Source of the DNA: Devosia geojensis
GTDB taxonomy: Bacteria; Pseudomonadota; Alphaproteobacteria; Rhizobiales; Devosiaceae
Assembly: GCF_000969415.1 (NCBI RefSeq)
Contig: NZ_JZEX01000020.1
Coordinates: forward strand, 1-42,680
DNA: 42,680 nucleotides
Reading direction: 5' to 3'
A program made the translations under genes and the position numbers. The notes beneath the pieces are model-generated. The model had not been told where the DNA came from. It searched no databases and saw only the letters and a list, made by a program, of their open reading frames with translations. Shown piece after piece: positions 17,027 through 26,788 of the stretch. The stretch's first letter is position 1; every line of letters starts with the position of its first letter.

Positions 17027-19186
17027 CTAAAGCGTGAAGCAGTCGCCGCCGCCGGCCTTGACGTTGTTGCAGATCTGCGTGGCGTTCTGCAGCGATTGCG
17101 CCGGCAGGCGCACGCGGTAGTAGATGCCACGCTCGCCGAGGTCGACGCGCTGGATCTCCAGTGTCGTGCCGCCGAAGAGATTGCCGAACCGGCTCTGCAG
17201 GGATGCCGCCGTCTGCTGGGCGGCCTCTTCGCTGCGCTGCGAGGAGAGCTGCACATAGGCAGGCGCGGTGCTCGCCTGCTGCGTGACGGCAGCCTGCTGC
17301 TGGGCCGGGGCCTGAGCCTGCCCGCCGACCGGCTGCAGCGTGCCCTGGACCACCGCGTTGACCGAAGAGGTCGGCTGGCTCGCCGCCTGCGGCGCGGTCT
17401 CGGCGACGTTGGTGATCGTCGAAGGCGCCGAAGGACGTTCGATGCGCGGCATCGGCGTCGGCACGTTGCCGTTGGTCGCGGTCGTCGCGGGAGTGGTCGT
17501 GATCGGAGTGGTCGCGGGGGTGCCGCCGGTCGCCGCGGCATCGCCCGGCGCCGTGGCGATGAGCGCGGCAAGGGGATCGTCCCCGTCGGCAGCCGGCGCA
17601 CCGGTCGTCGCGCCCGCCGCGCCGGCGGCGGCACCTGCCGCAGTGCCTGCATTGGCGGCCCCGCCCTCGGTTGCGTTGGCGGAAGCGACAGCCTGTTCGG
17701 CGCCCGGCACCGCCGGCACGTTCGGACGGTCGACCGGCAGCATGGCCGCGCCCGCCACCGAGTCCTCGCCACCGACGATCGTACCGTCTGGCCGCACCGT
17801 CACGGTGCGCACCCTGCGATTGACGAGACCTTCGGCGCTCGCGTCCTCGGCGGGCGTTGCGCTGGCAACCTCGCTTGCCTGGCTCTGGTCGCGCGAGACG
17901 AGCTGCTCGTTCTCGGCCGGCGTCGAATTGCCGGAAATCTCGTTGAAGACCACCGATTGCTGCGCGGTCGGCTCCGCGGCGGGCTCGGGCACTTCCTTGG
18001 CCGGCTCTGCGTCGGCGGTGAGAAGCGGCGCCGGTCCGTCATTGCCACCGAGGCCCAGCACGGAATAGAGGCCGATGCCGGCCGCCAGCAGCGCCACGAC
18101 GGCGATCGCCGGTCCGGCGAAGGCGCGCACCATGCCGCCACGTCGCCGTGGGGGCAGCGGCTCGTCCTCGACGCTCGTCGGCTCGAAGTCGGTCTCGCGT
18201 CCGTCCGCCCAGCCGACCTGTGCGCCGGTGGCGGCGGCGGCCGCCAGAATGGTGGCCTCCGCGCTCATCGGCTCGGGATCGGGCTGAGGCGCAGGCCTTG
18301 TCTGCGGCAGCACGGGCGTTGCAAGGCTGCGCAGCGCCGGAGCGGCGTTGACGGGGTCCCCGCGCGCCGGCTCGGGCTCGAATTCCGGTTCGGTCGGCTG
18401 GTTCTGCACGCGGATGGCGTCGCCGATCAGCGTCTCGATATCGTCGATCGGGTCCTGTCCGATGCCCGGTTCGGCGCGCGCCGCCGTCGGCTCGCGGACG
18501 GGGGCCGGAGCGGGCTCCACTCGCCGCCCGCCCAACCCGAAAACCGGGGCGATGCGGAAACCATCGGAGGCGTCGCCGCGGCGCGGCTCGACCGCGGGCG
18601 CCTGCGGCGCTGCGTTGACCGTCGGCGTCGGAGCGATGGCGGGCTCCGGCGCTTCGGCCCCGGCATCGCTATTGAACGCGTCCTCGGCAGCGTCGATTTC
18701 CTCGCCGAGCTCGGCGGCGATGAGATCGCCGATCGTGTCGTGATCCTCGTCGAGGGCGATGGGAGACTCTTCGACAGCCGGCGACGATGCGGGCTCGCGC
18801 GGCGGCGTCAGCCCGAAGTCGAAGGCAAAGGGCTCCGGCGCCGGCGGGACCGGATCAGCAACCGGCTCGGGAGCGGCCGGTTCGGCCTGCCCGATATCGA
18901 AGCGCGGCGCGGGGATCGGTTCGGTGGGACCGGCAGCGCTGCCCGGCAAGCGGAAGGCGAACGGCTCGGACGCCGGAGCGGCATCCTCTGCAGCCGGAAC
19001 ATCGCCTGGAGGTTCAGACGCGGCAACGGCGGCCGGAGCGGGATCGGTCTCTTCCGGTTGCTGTTCGGGTGCCTTGTCGCGGCGATCCCCCTGCGCGTCC
19101 TGGGCCATCAACTTGGCGAGTTCGGCGATCAGGTCGTCGGCAGCTTCCGGTTGATCGTTCACTTGCTGCGGTTTCGCTGTCGTCAT
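17027..19186 (-). CDS. Large SPOR-domain cell-envelope protein
   Basis: A 719-aa protein. Residues 1-340 are acidic, Pro/Ala/Glu-rich and probably disordered in the cytoplasm. A single membrane helix lies around residues 350-375 (GPAIAVVALLAAGIGLYSVLG). A Pro/Ala/Thr-rich periplasmic linker follows, and the last ~80 residues form a SPOR domain (YVQLSSQRSEEAAQQTAA, then GIYYRVRLP). SPOR domains bind denuded septal peptidoglycan, so a division or envelope role is inferred. It lies between argS and scpA as usual in this order, but nagZ is missing downstream. The antisense frame over it (up to 822 codons) is an artefact of composition. Confidence 0.85.
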   Translation of the reverse strand: MTTAKPQQVNDQPEAADDLIAELAKLMAQDAQGDRRDKAPEQQPEETDPAPAAVAASEPPGDVPAAEDAAPASEPFAFRLPGSAAGPTEPIPAPRFDIGQAEPAAPEPVADPVPPAPEPFAFDFGLTPPREPASSPAVEESPIALDEDHDTIGDLIAAELGEEIDAAEDAFNSDAGAEAPEPAIAPTPTVNAAPQAPAVEPRRGDASDGFRIAPVFGLGGRRVEPAPAPVREPTAARAEPGIGQDPIDDIETLIGDAIRVQNQPTEPEFEPEPARGDPVNAAPALRSLATPVLPQTRPAPQPDPEPMSAEATILAAAAATGAQVGWADGRETDFEPTSVEDEPLPPRRRGGMVRAFAGPAIAVVALLAAGIGLYSVLGLGGNDGPAPLLTADAEPAKEVPEPAAEPTAQQSVVFNEISGNSTPAENEQLVSRDQSQASEVASATPAEDASAEGLVNRRVRTVTVRPDGTIVGGEDSVAGAAMLPVDRPNVPAVPGAEQAVASANATEGGAANAGTAAGAAAGAAGATTGAPAADGDDPLAALIATAPGDAAATGGTPATTPITTTPATTATNGNVPTPMPRIERPSAPSTITNVAETAPQAASQPTSSVNAVVQGTLQPVGGQAQAPAQQQAAVTQQASTAPAYVQLSSQRSEEAAQQTAASLQSRFGNLFGGTTLEIQRVDLGERGIYYRVRLPAQSLQNATQICNNVKAGGGDCFTL

Positions 19187-19263
19187 CGATGCAGCGCCCT
19201 TTCGTTACTGAAACGAACGCCTAAAGGGGCGGTCGCGACAGTCATCACACCAATGCGCCCGAA

Positions 19264-21012
19264 TTATGAAAGCTCTTCGGGTGCAGTCACCCCCAGTATT
19301 TGCAGGCCATTGACAAGAACCTGCCGTACGGCGTCGACGAGGGCGAGTCGCGCCAATGTAAGCATTGGATCGTCCGCGTTAACAAAACGCAAACCAATAC
19401 TCTCTTTGCCCTTCGCCCAGAACCCGTGGAACGCGGCCGCGAGATCGTGGACATAGAAAGCGACGCGGTGCGGTTCGTGCGCCGCAGCGGCTCCCGCCAC
19501 GACCCGCGGCCATGCGGCCAGCAGCCTCACGAGCTCCAGTTCGTCGGGCGTCTCGATCCGCTCGATCTCGGCCGCCGCCAGTGCCGCCTTCGAGAGGTCG
19601 ACACCCGGCATGTCCCGCTCGGCCACCCGGAAAACCGAGCAGGCCCGGGCGTGCGCATACTGCACGTAGAACACCGGGTTGTCCCGCGTCTGCTCCTTGA
19701 CCAGGTCGAAATCGAAGTCCATCGCCGCGTCGTTCCGCCGGAAGAGCAGCATGAAGCGGGTCGCGTCCGGTCCCACTTCGTCGACCACGTCGGCGACGGT
19801 GACGAGGTCGCCCGAGCGCTTGCTCATCTTGAACGGCTCGCCGTTCTTCATCAGCCGCACGAGCTGGCAGATCTTGACGTCTATATCCGCCTCGCCGTGC
19901 GAAACGGCCTTCACCGCCGCCTGCAGGCGCTTGACGTACCCCGAATGATCGGCGCCCAGCACGTTGATCATGTGCTTGAAGCCGCGCATGTACTTGGTGC
20001 GGTGATAGGCGATGTCGGCGGCGAAATAAGTATAGGACCCGTCGGACTTGAGCAGTGCGCGGTCGACGTCGTCGCCATAGTCCGTGGCGCGGAAGAGGGT
20101 CTGTATGCGGTCTTCCCAATCGTCGAGGTCGGTCTTGCCCTTGGGCGGCTCGAGCCGGCCCTGATAGACCATGCCCTGCTCACGCAGCCAGTCGATGGTC
20201 GTATCGATATCTCCGCCCTGCCCATGCAGCGTGCGCTCGGAAAAGAACACCTCGTGGCGGATGCCGAGCTTGGCGAGGTCCGCTTTGATGAGCTCCATCA
20301 TCGCGGCGAGCACCCGGTCCTTCGCCAGCGCCAGCGCCTCGTCCTCCGGCTTGTCGAGCAGGCTCGCGCCGAACTCGTCCGCCAGGGCCTTGCCGACCGG
20401 AATGAGATAATCGCCGGGATAGAGACCCGGCGGGATATCGATGGTCTCGCCCAGCGCCTCGCGGTAGCGCAGCAGCGCCGAGCGGGTCAGCACGTCGACC
20501 TGCCCGCCGGCATCGTTGATGTAGTATTCGCGCGTGACGTCATAGCCCGAATATTCCATCAACGAGGCCAGTGCGTCGCCGAAGACGGCGCCACGCGTAT
20601 GGCCCACGTGCATCGGACCGGTCGGGTTTGCGGACACATATTCGACGTTGACCCGCTCGCCCTTGCCGATGTTCGAGCGGCCATAGTCCGCGCCTTCTGC
20701 GGCGATCGCCCGCAGCACCTCGTGCCAGACGGGCAGCGCCAGCCGGAAGTTGAGAAAACCCGGCCCCGCGACCTCGACCGAGGTCACGTCCGCATCTCCC
20801 TCGAACCTGGCGGCGAGCGCCGTCGCCACCTCGCGCGGGTTCTTGCCCAGCGGCTTGGCGACGACCATCGCGGCATTGGTCGAAAGGTCCCCATGCCCCG
20901 CGTCTCGCGGCGGCTCGACCACGATACGTGCAAGCAGCTCAGCGGAGACGTCCGGATAGAGCGACTTGAGGGCATCGGCGACGCGCGTTGAGAAAAGGGC
21001 AAAGATGTCCAT
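19264..21012 (-). CDS. argS: Arginine-tRNA ligase
   Basis: A 582-aa class I synthetase. The HIGH-type motif appears in [17 protein letters not shown], the KMSKS-type loop in [10 protein letters not shown], and the C-terminal anticodon-binding DALR domain ends in [19 protein letters not shown]. The length matches the family (about 580). The start ATG at 21012 ([11 protein letters not shown]) fits the additional N-terminal domain. It is 77 bases upstream of the SPOR gene on the same strand. A family-A repeat lies between it and dgt. Confidence 0.97.
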   Translation of the reverse strand: MDIFALFSTRVADALKSLYPDVSAELLARIVVEPPRDAGHGDLSTNAAMVVAKPLGKNPREVATALAARFEGDADVTSVEVAGPGFLNFRLALPVWHEVLRAIAAEGADYGRSNIGKGERVNVEYVSANPTGPMHVGHTRGAVFGDALASLMEYSGYDVTREYYINDAGGQVDVLTRSALLRYREALGETIDIPPGLYPGDYLIPVGKALADEFGASLLDKPEDEALALAKDRVLAAMMELIKADLAKLGIRHEVFFSERTLHGQGGDIDTTIDWLREQGMVYQGRLEPPKGKTDLDDWEDRIQTLFRATDYGDDVDRALLKSDGSYTYFAADIAYHRTKYMRGFKHMINVLGADHSGYVKRLQAAVKAVSHGEADIDVKICQLVRLMKNGEPFKMSKRSGDLVTVADVVDEVGPDATRFMLLFRRNDAAMDFDFDLVKEQTRDNPVFYVQYAHARACSVFRVAERDMPGVDLSKAALAAAEIERIETPDELELVRLLAAWPRVVAGAAAAHEPHRVAFYVHDLAAAFHGFWAKGKESIGLRFVNADDPMLTLARLALVDAVRQVLVNGLQILGVTAPEELS

Positions 21013-21070
21013 GGGAACCTGAACTGTGAAGTTGGGTGGTACGGCAAAGCTGACGAGCTATGCTTTTCTC

Positions 21071-21160
21071 ACCGGGTCATTCCCGCGAAAGCGGGAACCT
21101 CTGTTACCAGTATTGCCGAACCGCAAATAGAGGTCCCCGCTTTCGCGGGGATGACTCCGG
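21071..21160. repeat. Paired inverted palindromic repeat, family A
   Basis: Inverted units at 21071-21105 and 21127-21160 each carry a CCCGCGAAAGCGGG-type hairpin flanked by gtcat and acctc or gaggt. They lie between argS and dgt, and the arrangement is the same as at 12280-12364. Confidence 0.85.
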
Positions 21161-21185
21161 AGCGCGTTGCCAGCGTGGATGCCGC

Positions 21186-22412
21186 CTATCGGAAATCGGG
21201 TCGAGCGTCAAACAGGCGCTCGTATTCGTCGAGCGCGTAGGGGTCGGTCATGCCGGCGATGAAATCGGCAACGATCCGCGCCCTGCCCGCTTCGTCAGGA
21301 GCCGCCATCATCGCTTCGCCCCATCGGCCCGGCATCGACGCCCCATCCATATACCGCCCGAAAAGCCCGGCCACCACGGCTTCGCTCTCGCGCACCGGCC
21401 GCATCACGTCCTCGTGCCGGTAGACGCGATCAAAGAGGAAGCGCTTCAGCCCCTTTTCCGCCTCTGCCATCGGTTCGGAAAACCGGACCAGCGCGCGTCC
21501 CGCCGCCCGCACATCGTCCGAACTCGCGACGCCGGACGCCGCGATCTCGGCCGCGCTCCTCTTGATGACGTCCTCGATCGCCCGGGTGATGAGCCGCCGC
21601 TGCACCTCGTGCGTCTGCCGTTTGACCGGAATATCGGGATAGCGTGCAGTCACCTCGGCAAGGATCGATCCCACCATCGGCACCTCGGCGAATTCACCGA
21701 GCCCCAGCAGCCCCGCCCGCAGCGCATCGTCGATGTCGTGGGCGTTGTAGGCGATGTCGTCGGCGATCGCCGCCACCTGCGCTTCGAGGCTGGCGTAGGT
21801 GTCGATGCGCAGGTCCTCGCTCGCCGAAATATCGTCGAGTCCGGCCCGCAACCCCTCCTCGACATACCGGCCGACCGGCCTCCCCTCGGCGTCGGTCAGC
21901 GGTCCGTTATGCTTCAATATGCCTTCGAGCGTCTCCCATGTGAGATTGAGCCCGTCGTGCTCGGCATAGCGGTTCTCGATGCGGGTGACGACGCGCAGCG
22001 CCTGCACATTGTGGTCGAACCCGCCGAATTCTTTCATCAGCTCGTTCAGCACCCGCTCACCCGCATGCCCGAACGGCGTGTGCCCGAGGTCGTGCGAGAG
22101 CGCCACCGCTTCGGCGAGGTCCTCGTCGAGCCGCAGCGAGCGCGCCATGGAGCGCGCCATCTGGCTGACCTCGAGCGTATGGGTCAGCCGGTTGCGGAAA
22201 TGCTTGCCCTCGTGATGGAGGAACACCTGCGTCTTGTGCTGCAGGCGGCGGAAGGCGGTCGAATGGATGATGCGGTCGCGGTCGCGCTGGAATTCCGAAC
22301 GCGTCGGGCTCTCGCCCGTCGGATGGACCCGCCCGCGCGACCGCGTGGGAAAGGATGCATAGGGGGCATGCTGACCCGTTTCGACCAAATCCTGCCCCCT
22401 TTTCATCGGCAC
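21186..22412 (-). CDS. dgt: dGTP triphosphohydrolase-like HD protein
   Basis: A 408-aa HD-superfamily enzyme hydrolysing dNTPs to nucleoside and triphosphate. FRRLQHKTQVF precedes the metal site: H78 in RLTHTLEVSQ, and H107-D108 in SHDLGHTPFGHAGE. This is the shorter deoxyguanosinetriphosphate triphosphohydrolase-like subfamily typical of alphaproteobacteria. It faces erpA divergently across 60 bases, and precedes argS. ATG 22412 is used; an in-frame ATG six bases later is equally possible. dNTP preference cannot be read from sequence. Confidence 0.93.
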   Translation of the reverse strand: MPMKRGQDLVETGQHAPYASFPTRSRGRVHPTGESPTRSEFQRDRDRIIHSTAFRRLQHKTQVFLHHEGKHFRNRLTHTLEVSQMARSMARSLRLDEDLAEAVALSHDLGHTPFGHAGERVLNELMKEFGGFDHNVQALRVVTRIENRYAEHDGLNLTWETLEGILKHNGPLTDAEGRPVGRYVEEGLRAGLDDISASEDLRIDTYASLEAQVAAIADDIAYNAHDIDDALRAGLLGLGEFAEVPMVGSILAEVTARYPDIPVKRQTHEVQRRLITRAIEDVIKRSAAEIAASGVASSDDVRAAGRALVRFSEPMAEAEKGLKRFLFDRVYRHEDVMRPVRESEAVVAGLFGRYMDGASMPGRWGEAMMAAPDEAGRARIVADFIAGMTDPYALDEYERLFDARPDFR

Positions 22413-22472
22413 CGGGAACGCCTATCTTGCAACTGCTGTTATGAAGTTACGACAACGGCTGGACGCAAACCG

Positions 22473-22820
22473 ATGACGCAAGTGCTCGAACGCCCCCAAG
22501 TAGTCCTCACCGACCGCGCTGCCAAGCGCGTCTCGCGGATTATTTCCAAGGAACCGGAAGGCACGGTGCTGCGCATCTCCGTGGCCGGCGGCGGCTGCTC
22601 CGGTTTCCAGTACGAGTACAACCTCGTGCAGGAGCGGCCGGCCGAGGACGATGTCGTTCTCGAAAAGAATGGCGCGACGGTCCTCATCGATTCCCTTTCG
22701 CTCGAATTCATGGGCGGGGCGGAGATCGATTATGTCGATGACCTGATCGGCCAGTCCTTCCAGATCAAGAATCCCAATGCCGTCGCCTCCTGCGGCTGCG
22801 GCACGAGCTTCGCCGTCTAG
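22473..22820 (+). CDS. erpA: Iron-sulfur cluster insertion protein ErpA
   Basis: The 115-aa A-type Fe-S carrier has the three cluster cysteines: C42 in GGGCSGFQY, and C107 and C109 in SCGCGTSF. The length and the end SCGCGTSFAV fit ErpA/IscA. It delivers Fe-S clusters to apo-enzymes. The ATG at 22473 lacks an obvious strong ribosome site, but upstream extension is antisense to dgt and is rejected. It is divergent from dgt, a pairing known in Hyphomicrobiales. mtnN follows after 10 bases. Confidence 0.92.
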   Translation: MTQVLERPQVVLTDRAAKRVSRIISKEPEGTVLRISVAGGGCSGFQYEYNLVQERPAEDDVVLEKNGATVLIDSLSLEFMGGAEIDYVDDLIGQSFQIKNPNAVASCGCGTSFAV

Positions 22821-22830
22821 CGCTTCGCTG

Positions 22831-23445
22831 GTGGCCGGGCGCATCCTCTATGTCATGGCGGCGGAGCCCGAATATGGCCCTGCCCTCAAGGCGCGCATCA
22901 AGCCGTTGATGACCGGCATCGGTCCGGTGGAAGCCGCGGTCGTCCTGACGCGTTTTCTCGCCCGCGCCGAACTCGAAGGCGATCTGCCGCAACTCGTCGT
23001 CTCGCTGGGCTCGGCCGGCTCGCGCACGCTCGAGCAGACCGGCCTCTATCAGGCGTCCTCGGTCTCCTACCGCGACATGGACGCCTCGGCCCTCGGCTTC
23101 GAGAAGGGCAAGACTCCCCTGCTCGACCTGCCGCGCGAGCTGCCGCTTTCTCCCATCCTTGCCGGCATCCCGCAGGCGCGCCTCTCGACCGGCGCCAATG
23201 TCGTCTCCGGCCCCGGCTATGACGACATCGATGCCGACATGGTCGACATGGAAACCTTCGCGCTCGCCCGCGCCTGCCAGACCTTCGGCGTGCCCCTCAT
23301 GGCGCTGCGCGGCATCTCCGATGGCGCCGACGAACTGGGGCATCTCTCCGACTGGACGCAGTACCTGCATATCATCGACGAGAAACTGGCTGACGCCGTG
23401 GACAGGATCGAAGCCGCCTTCGCGGCGGGAGAACTCGTTCAATAG
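22831..23445 (+). CDS. mtnN: MTA/SAH nucleosidase
   Basis: A 204-aa nucleosidase of the phosphorylase superfamily that cleaves adenine from methylthioadenosine and S-adenosylhomocysteine. The N-terminal MAAEPEYG, the central DADMVDMETFALARAC (ribose-binding Met-Glu) and the active-site RGISDGADEL are recognisable. I choose GTG at 22831, which gives MAGRILYVMAAEP; the ATG at 22777 lies inside erpA and would add unrelated residues. It is probably co-transcribed with erpA. It ends right at a family-B repeat. Confidence 0.85.
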   Translation: MAGRILYVMAAEPEYGPALKARIKPLMTGIGPVEAAVVLTRFLARAELEGDLPQLVVSLGSAGSRTLEQTGLYQASSVSYRDMDASALGFEKGKTPLLDLPRELPLSPILAGIPQARLSTGANVVSGPGYDDIDADMVDMETFALARACQTFGVPLMALRGISDGADELGHLSDWTQYLHIIDEKLADAVDRIEAAFAAGELVQ

Positions 23446-23585
23446 TGCCACGCCCTCGTGGTTCGAGGCGCCTGTCGGCGCACCTTACCATGAGGGCTGA
23501 TGAAAGGGCGCGGCATGTCAGTAGTCCTCATGGTGAGGTGCGAGCCCTTGCGAGCCCTTGCGAGCCTCGAACCACGAGGCGTGGC
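23446..23585. repeat. Long inverted-repeat element, family B
   Basis: The left end tgccacgccctcgtggttcg and the right end (cgaaccacgaggcgtggc, to 23584) are inverted copies. Inner arms ccttaccatgagg and cctcatggtgagg also pair. A 10-base unit cgagcccttg is tandemly repeated at 23541-23560, with a partial third copy. The related element at 41000-41130 lacks that tandem expansion. Both occupy gaps between convergent genes. Confidence 0.85.
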
Positions 23586-23599
23586 GGGAACGCCATACG

Positions 23600-24358
23600 C
23601 TAAGCCAGCTTCGTCAGCGCGAACGCCGCAAGGAACCCGCTGGCCGCGATCAGCCCGGTGAATTCATGCGTCGTCTCGAACGCTTCCGGAATCATCGAAT
23701 CGGCGATCATCGCCAGTATTGCCCCCGCCGCGAGCGCGGTGACGATGGCGAGCACCGCCGGATCGGCGCTTGCCAGCGCCCAATTGCCGACGAACGCGGC
23801 GACGCCCGAAGCGAGCGCGATGCCGCCCCAGACGGCAAAGACATAGCCCGCCGAACGACCGGCCCGGCGCATTCCCGCCGAGCTCGACAGCCCTTCCGGT
23901 ACGTTGGAGAGGAAGACCGCCGCCACGGTCGCGATGCTCACGCCCGTTCCGTCGAGCAGGCTCACCCCGATCACCACGGATTCCGGCACCCCGTCGAGCA
24001 GCGCGCCGATCGCGAGGACCAGCCCGCCACCGGCCGCCGCGTCCATCTGCCGTTCCTTGGGATCCGAGCCCGAACGCATGCGGTGCCGCGCGCCCTGGCG
24101 CGAGACGACTATGTTGGCGAGCGTATAGAGGACGGCTCCGGTGACGAACCCCGTCGCCGCCGGCCCGAATCCGGCCTGCTGGAAAGCCTCGTCCATGAGG
24201 TCGAACGCCACCGCCGAGATCAGCACGCCCGAGCCGAGCGCCATCACGCTGGCCACAAGCCGCTGCGGAAGCTTGAGAAAGAACCCGAGCACCGCGCCGA
24301 TGACCAGCGCCGATCCGCTGAGCAGTCCCCACAGCGCCGCTTCGACTGGCATGGGCAT
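23600..24358 (-). CDS. ZIP-family divalent metal transporter
   Basis: A 252-aa membrane protein with about eight hydrophobic segments in ZIP arrangement. The two metal-site helices are variant: GALLDGVPESVVIG and FLSNVPEGLSSSAG, where canonical ZupT-type proteins have His-Asn-x-Pro-Glu-Gly and a second His. The acidic/His-poor loop follows (residues about 110-120, with RHRMRSGSDPKERQ). A very good ribosome site (AGGAGGT) precedes ATG 24358, ruling out the upstream extension. Zinc or another divalent metal is inferred from the family; the missing histidines make the substrate uncertain. Confidence 0.75.
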   Translation of the reverse strand: MPMPVEAALWGLLSGSALVIGAVLGFFLKLPQRLVASVMALGSGVLISAVAFDLMDEAFQQAGFGPAATGFVTGAVLYTLANIVVSRQGARHRMRSGSDPKERQMDAAAGGGLVLAIGALLDGVPESVVIGVSLLDGTGVSIATVAAVFLSNVPEGLSSSAGMRRAGRSAGYVFAVWGGIALASGVAAFVGNWALASADPAVLAIVTALAAGAILAMIADSMIPEAFETTHEFTGLIAASGFLAAFALTKLA

Positions 24359-24428
24359 GGTCGCACCTCCTGGAAGGTGACCACGCCATAGCACAGGTCG
24401 GCCGTGATTGTCCGGGGCTAGGGGAGAT

Positions 24429-24737
24429 TCAGAACTTGCGCCGCGAGCGCCGCCAGGTCGTCCACCGGCGCTGCCCCCGCACGATGCTCCAGTTCACCGG
24501 GCCGCGCAGGAACGGCAGGTCGATCGCCAGCAGCAGAAGCCCGACGGGCAGCATCCAGAGCCCGAGCACCGGCAGGAAGCTGAAGATGCCGCCGAGGACG
24601 AGGAGAATGCCGAGGGGAACGCGGATGAGCCGGACGCCTGGCCTGCGCAGGAACGCCAGAACCCGCTGCGCCGGCGGCGCCATGCGTTCGATCTTGTCGA
24701 ATTGGCGGTCGAGCCGCCGCCTGTTCTTGTCGTTCAT
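24429..24737 (-). CDS. Small membrane protein of unknown function
   Basis: A 102-aa protein with a basic N-terminus (NDKNRRRLDRQFDKIERM) that could be an amphipathic helix. Two closely spaced hydrophobic segments at about residues 38-52 and 54-74 are separated by a short turn, and the tail is strongly basic (RRWTTWRRSRRKF). The ATG at 24737 is chosen because the upstream frame overlaps the neighbouring gene. I recall uncharacterised homologues in Hyphomicrobiales but know no function. It lies 71 bases after the 24809-25126 gene on the same strand. Confidence 0.7.
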   Translation of the reverse strand: MNDKNRRRLDRQFDKIERMAPPAQRVLAFLRRPGVRLIRVPLGILLVLGGIFSFLPVLGLWMLPVGLLLLAIDLPFLRGPVNWSIVRGQRRWTTWRRSRRKF

Positions 24738-24808
24738 CGCGGGGTCCGTTCTGGATCGTCCGCAGTGGGATATGGTGCGGACGAGCGCGCCCGCAAGGCA
24801 CTCCGGAC

Positions 24809-25126
24809 CTAATGCCGGGTCACATCGCTGAGTGCTGCCGCGATATGTTCCCACTCCTGTGAAACGCTGGCGGTCGCGCGCCGCTTTCCGGCCCGGCGGT
24901 ACCAGTAGTCCGCATTGCCCATGTCCGCTTCGACCCAATGCAGCAAAGCATGCACCCAGTCGAAAGCCTGCACGCCTTCCATCGCCTGGCAGATGATATG
25001 GGCCTGCTCCCATTCCGGACCGACCCGGAAGCCGCCCTTCTTGATCCACCACAGCGCCTGCAGAGGCTTCGTCATGTCCTTGGGCGGCTCGGACCAGTCG
25101 AGGGTCGAGAAAACATCATTGGCCAT
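24809..25126 (-). CDS. Conserved-looking small protein, unknown function
   Basis: A 105-aa soluble protein starting MANDVFSTLDWSEPPKDM, with aromatic-rich sequence (ALWWIKKGGFRVGPEWEQAH, then AFDWVHALLHWVEAD and ADYWYRRAGK) suggesting an all-helical fold. GGTGA lies about eight bases before ATG 25126; an ATG at 25138 is the alternative. It sits downstream of the gatA terminator on the same strand. No motif identifies a function. Confidence 0.65.
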   Translation of the reverse strand: MANDVFSTLDWSEPPKDMTKPLQALWWIKKGGFRVGPEWEQAHIICQAMEGVQAFDWVHALLHWVEADMGNADYWYRRAGKRRATASVSQEWEHIAAALSDVTRH

Positions 25127-25194
25127 ACGCGTCACCATTGTCGTGCGGCGCAGGGGCGCGCCGGGAAGATTGTCGTTGCCGGCCAGATAACGCC

Positions 25195-25225
25195 CAAAAC
25201 CCTCGCAATCAAGGAAAGCGAGGGT
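25195..25225 (-). terminator. Probable Rho-independent terminator after gatA
   Basis: On the minus strand an 8-bp stem ACCCTCGC/GCGAGGGT (25218-25225 with 25199-25206) is followed by TTTT (25195-25198). It lies 35 bases beyond the gatA stop, between gatA and the next minus-strand gene. The T-tract is short. Confidence 0.6.
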
Positions 25226-25259
25226 CGGGCTCTATTCGGGGGCATCCTGATAACGGAGC

Positions 25260-26744
25260 TTACCACCAACGGGTTGGCGAGAAATCGAGGCCCGCGCTCT
25301 TTTCGATCACCCGGCTCGCGGCAAAGAGCGTCTCCTCGTCGAACGGCTTGCCGATGAGCTGCAGACCTAGCGGCAGCCCCTTGCCGTCCTTGCCCGCCGG
25401 CACGGCGATGCCCGGCAGGCCGGCCATGTTGACGGTCACCGTGAAGACGTCGTTGAGGTACATCTTGACCGGATCGGCGTTCATGTCCTCGTCGCCCACG
25501 CCGAACGCCGCCGAAGGCGTGGCGGGGGTAAGAATCGCATCGACCCCGTCGTTGAACGCAGTCTCGAAGTCGCGCTTGATGAGCGTCCTCACCTTCTGCG
25601 CCCGCACGTAATAGGCGTCGTAATAGCCGGCCGAAAGCACATAGGTGCCGATCATGATGCGGCGCTTGACCTCGCGGCCGAACCCGGCGGCGCGCGTCAG
25701 CTCGTACATGTCGGTGATGTCCTTGCCGCTGACCCGCAGGCCATACTTGACGCCATCATAGCGAGCGAGGTTCGACGACGCTTCCGCCGGCGCGACGATG
25801 TAATAGGCGGGCAGCGCGTACTTGGTGTGCGGCAGCGAGATGTCCTTGACGCTCGCCCCCTCGGCCTTCAGCCACTCGAGCCCCTGTTTCCAGAGCGCCT
25901 CGATCTCCTCGGGCATGCCGTCCATCCGGTACTCGCGCGGCACCCCGATGGTCAGCCCCTTGACGCCGCGCTCGACGGCAGCGGCGAAATCGGGCACCGG
26001 GAGGTCGACGCTGGTAGAATCCTTGGGGTCATACCCGGCCATGGAGGTCATCAGGATCGCCGCATCCTCGACGGTGCGCGCGATCGGCCCCGCCTGGTCG
26101 AGAGAGGACGCGAACGCCACAATCCCCCAGCGCGAGCACCGCCCATAGGTCGGCTTGATGCCGACCGTTCCGGTGAACGCCGCCGGCTGGCGGATGGAGC
26201 CGCCCGTATCCGTCGCCGTCGCCCCGGCGCAGAGCCAGGCCGCCACCGCCGCCGCCGACCCGCCCGAGGAGCCGCCCGGCACGAGGTTGGCGTTCGACCC
26301 CTGCGCCCGGAACGGGCTGACGACCGGCCCGTAATAAGACGTCTCGTTGGACGAACCCATGGCGAACTCATCCATGTTGAGCTTGCCCAGCATCACCGCC
26401 CCGTCGCGCCAGAGATTGGCGGTGACGCTCGACTCGTATTCCGGCTTGAAGCCGTCGAGGATGTGGCTGGCCGCCTGCGTATGCGCCCCCTTGGTGGCAA
26501 ACAGGTCCTTTATGCCGAGCGGGATGCCTTCGAGCGCCCCACCCTCGCCCTTGGCGAGCTTCTCATCGCTGGCCTTGGCCATCTCCGTCGCCTGCTCGGG
26601 CGTCACCGCCACATAGGCGTTGAGGCTGGGGTTGGCCGACTCGATGGCGTCGAGATAGGCCTGCGTCAGCTCGACCGAGGTGAAGTCCTTGGCCTTGAGC
26701 CCTTTGCGGGCGTCGGCGAGCGTGAGTTTGGTCAGATCAGTCAA
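25260..26744 (-). CDS. gatA: Asp/Glu-tRNA amidotransferase subunit A
   Basis: The 494-aa amidase subunit of GatCAB supplies ammonia to convert Glu-tRNA-Gln and Asp-tRNA-Asn to their amides. The Ser-cisSer-Lys triad is visible at K79 ([10 protein letters not shown]), S159 ([13 protein letters not shown]) and S183 ([11 protein letters not shown]), with the same spacing as S. aureus GatA. A GNAT gene separates it from gatC. gatB is not in this window, although it often lies close by in relatives; a terminator follows gatA instead. Confidence 0.96.
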   Translation of the reverse strand: MTDLTKLTLADARKGLKAKDFTSVELTQAYLDAIESANPSLNAYVAVTPEQATEMAKASDEKLAKGEGGALEGIPLGIKDLFATKGAHTQAASHILDGFKPEYESSVTANLWRDGAVMLGKLNMDEFAMGSSNETSYYGPVVSPFRAQGSNANLVPGGSSGGSAAAVAAWLCAGATATDTGGSIRQPAAFTGTVGIKPTYGRCSRWGIVAFASSLDQAGPIARTVEDAAILMTSMAGYDPKDSTSVDLPVPDFAAAVERGVKGLTIGVPREYRMDGMPEEIEALWKQGLEWLKAEGASVKDISLPHTKYALPAYYIVAPAEASSNLARYDGVKYGLRVSGKDITDMYELTRAAGFGREVKRRIMIGTYVLSAGYYDAYYVRAQKVRTLIKRDFETAFNDGVDAILTPATPSAAFGVGDEDMNADPVKMYLNDVFTVTVNMAGLPGIAVPAGKDGKGLPLGLQLIGKPFDEETLFAASRVIEKSAGLDFSPTRWW

Positions 26745-26788
26745 AAGAAAGCTCTTTCGTTCGTCTTGGCAGGAGGCGCCGCATCCGC

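Noticed and set aside
16988..19456. 822-codon plus-strand open frame
   Set aside because: It lies antisense to the SPOR-domain gene, whose Pro/Ala/Glu-rich composition leaves the opposite strand open. It shows no domain and is Arg/Gly/His-rich.
23541..23570. Tandem cgagcccttg as a CRISPR or VNTR array
   Set aside because: There are only two full units and a partial third with no spacers, inside a family-B palindrome. It is a small local expansion.
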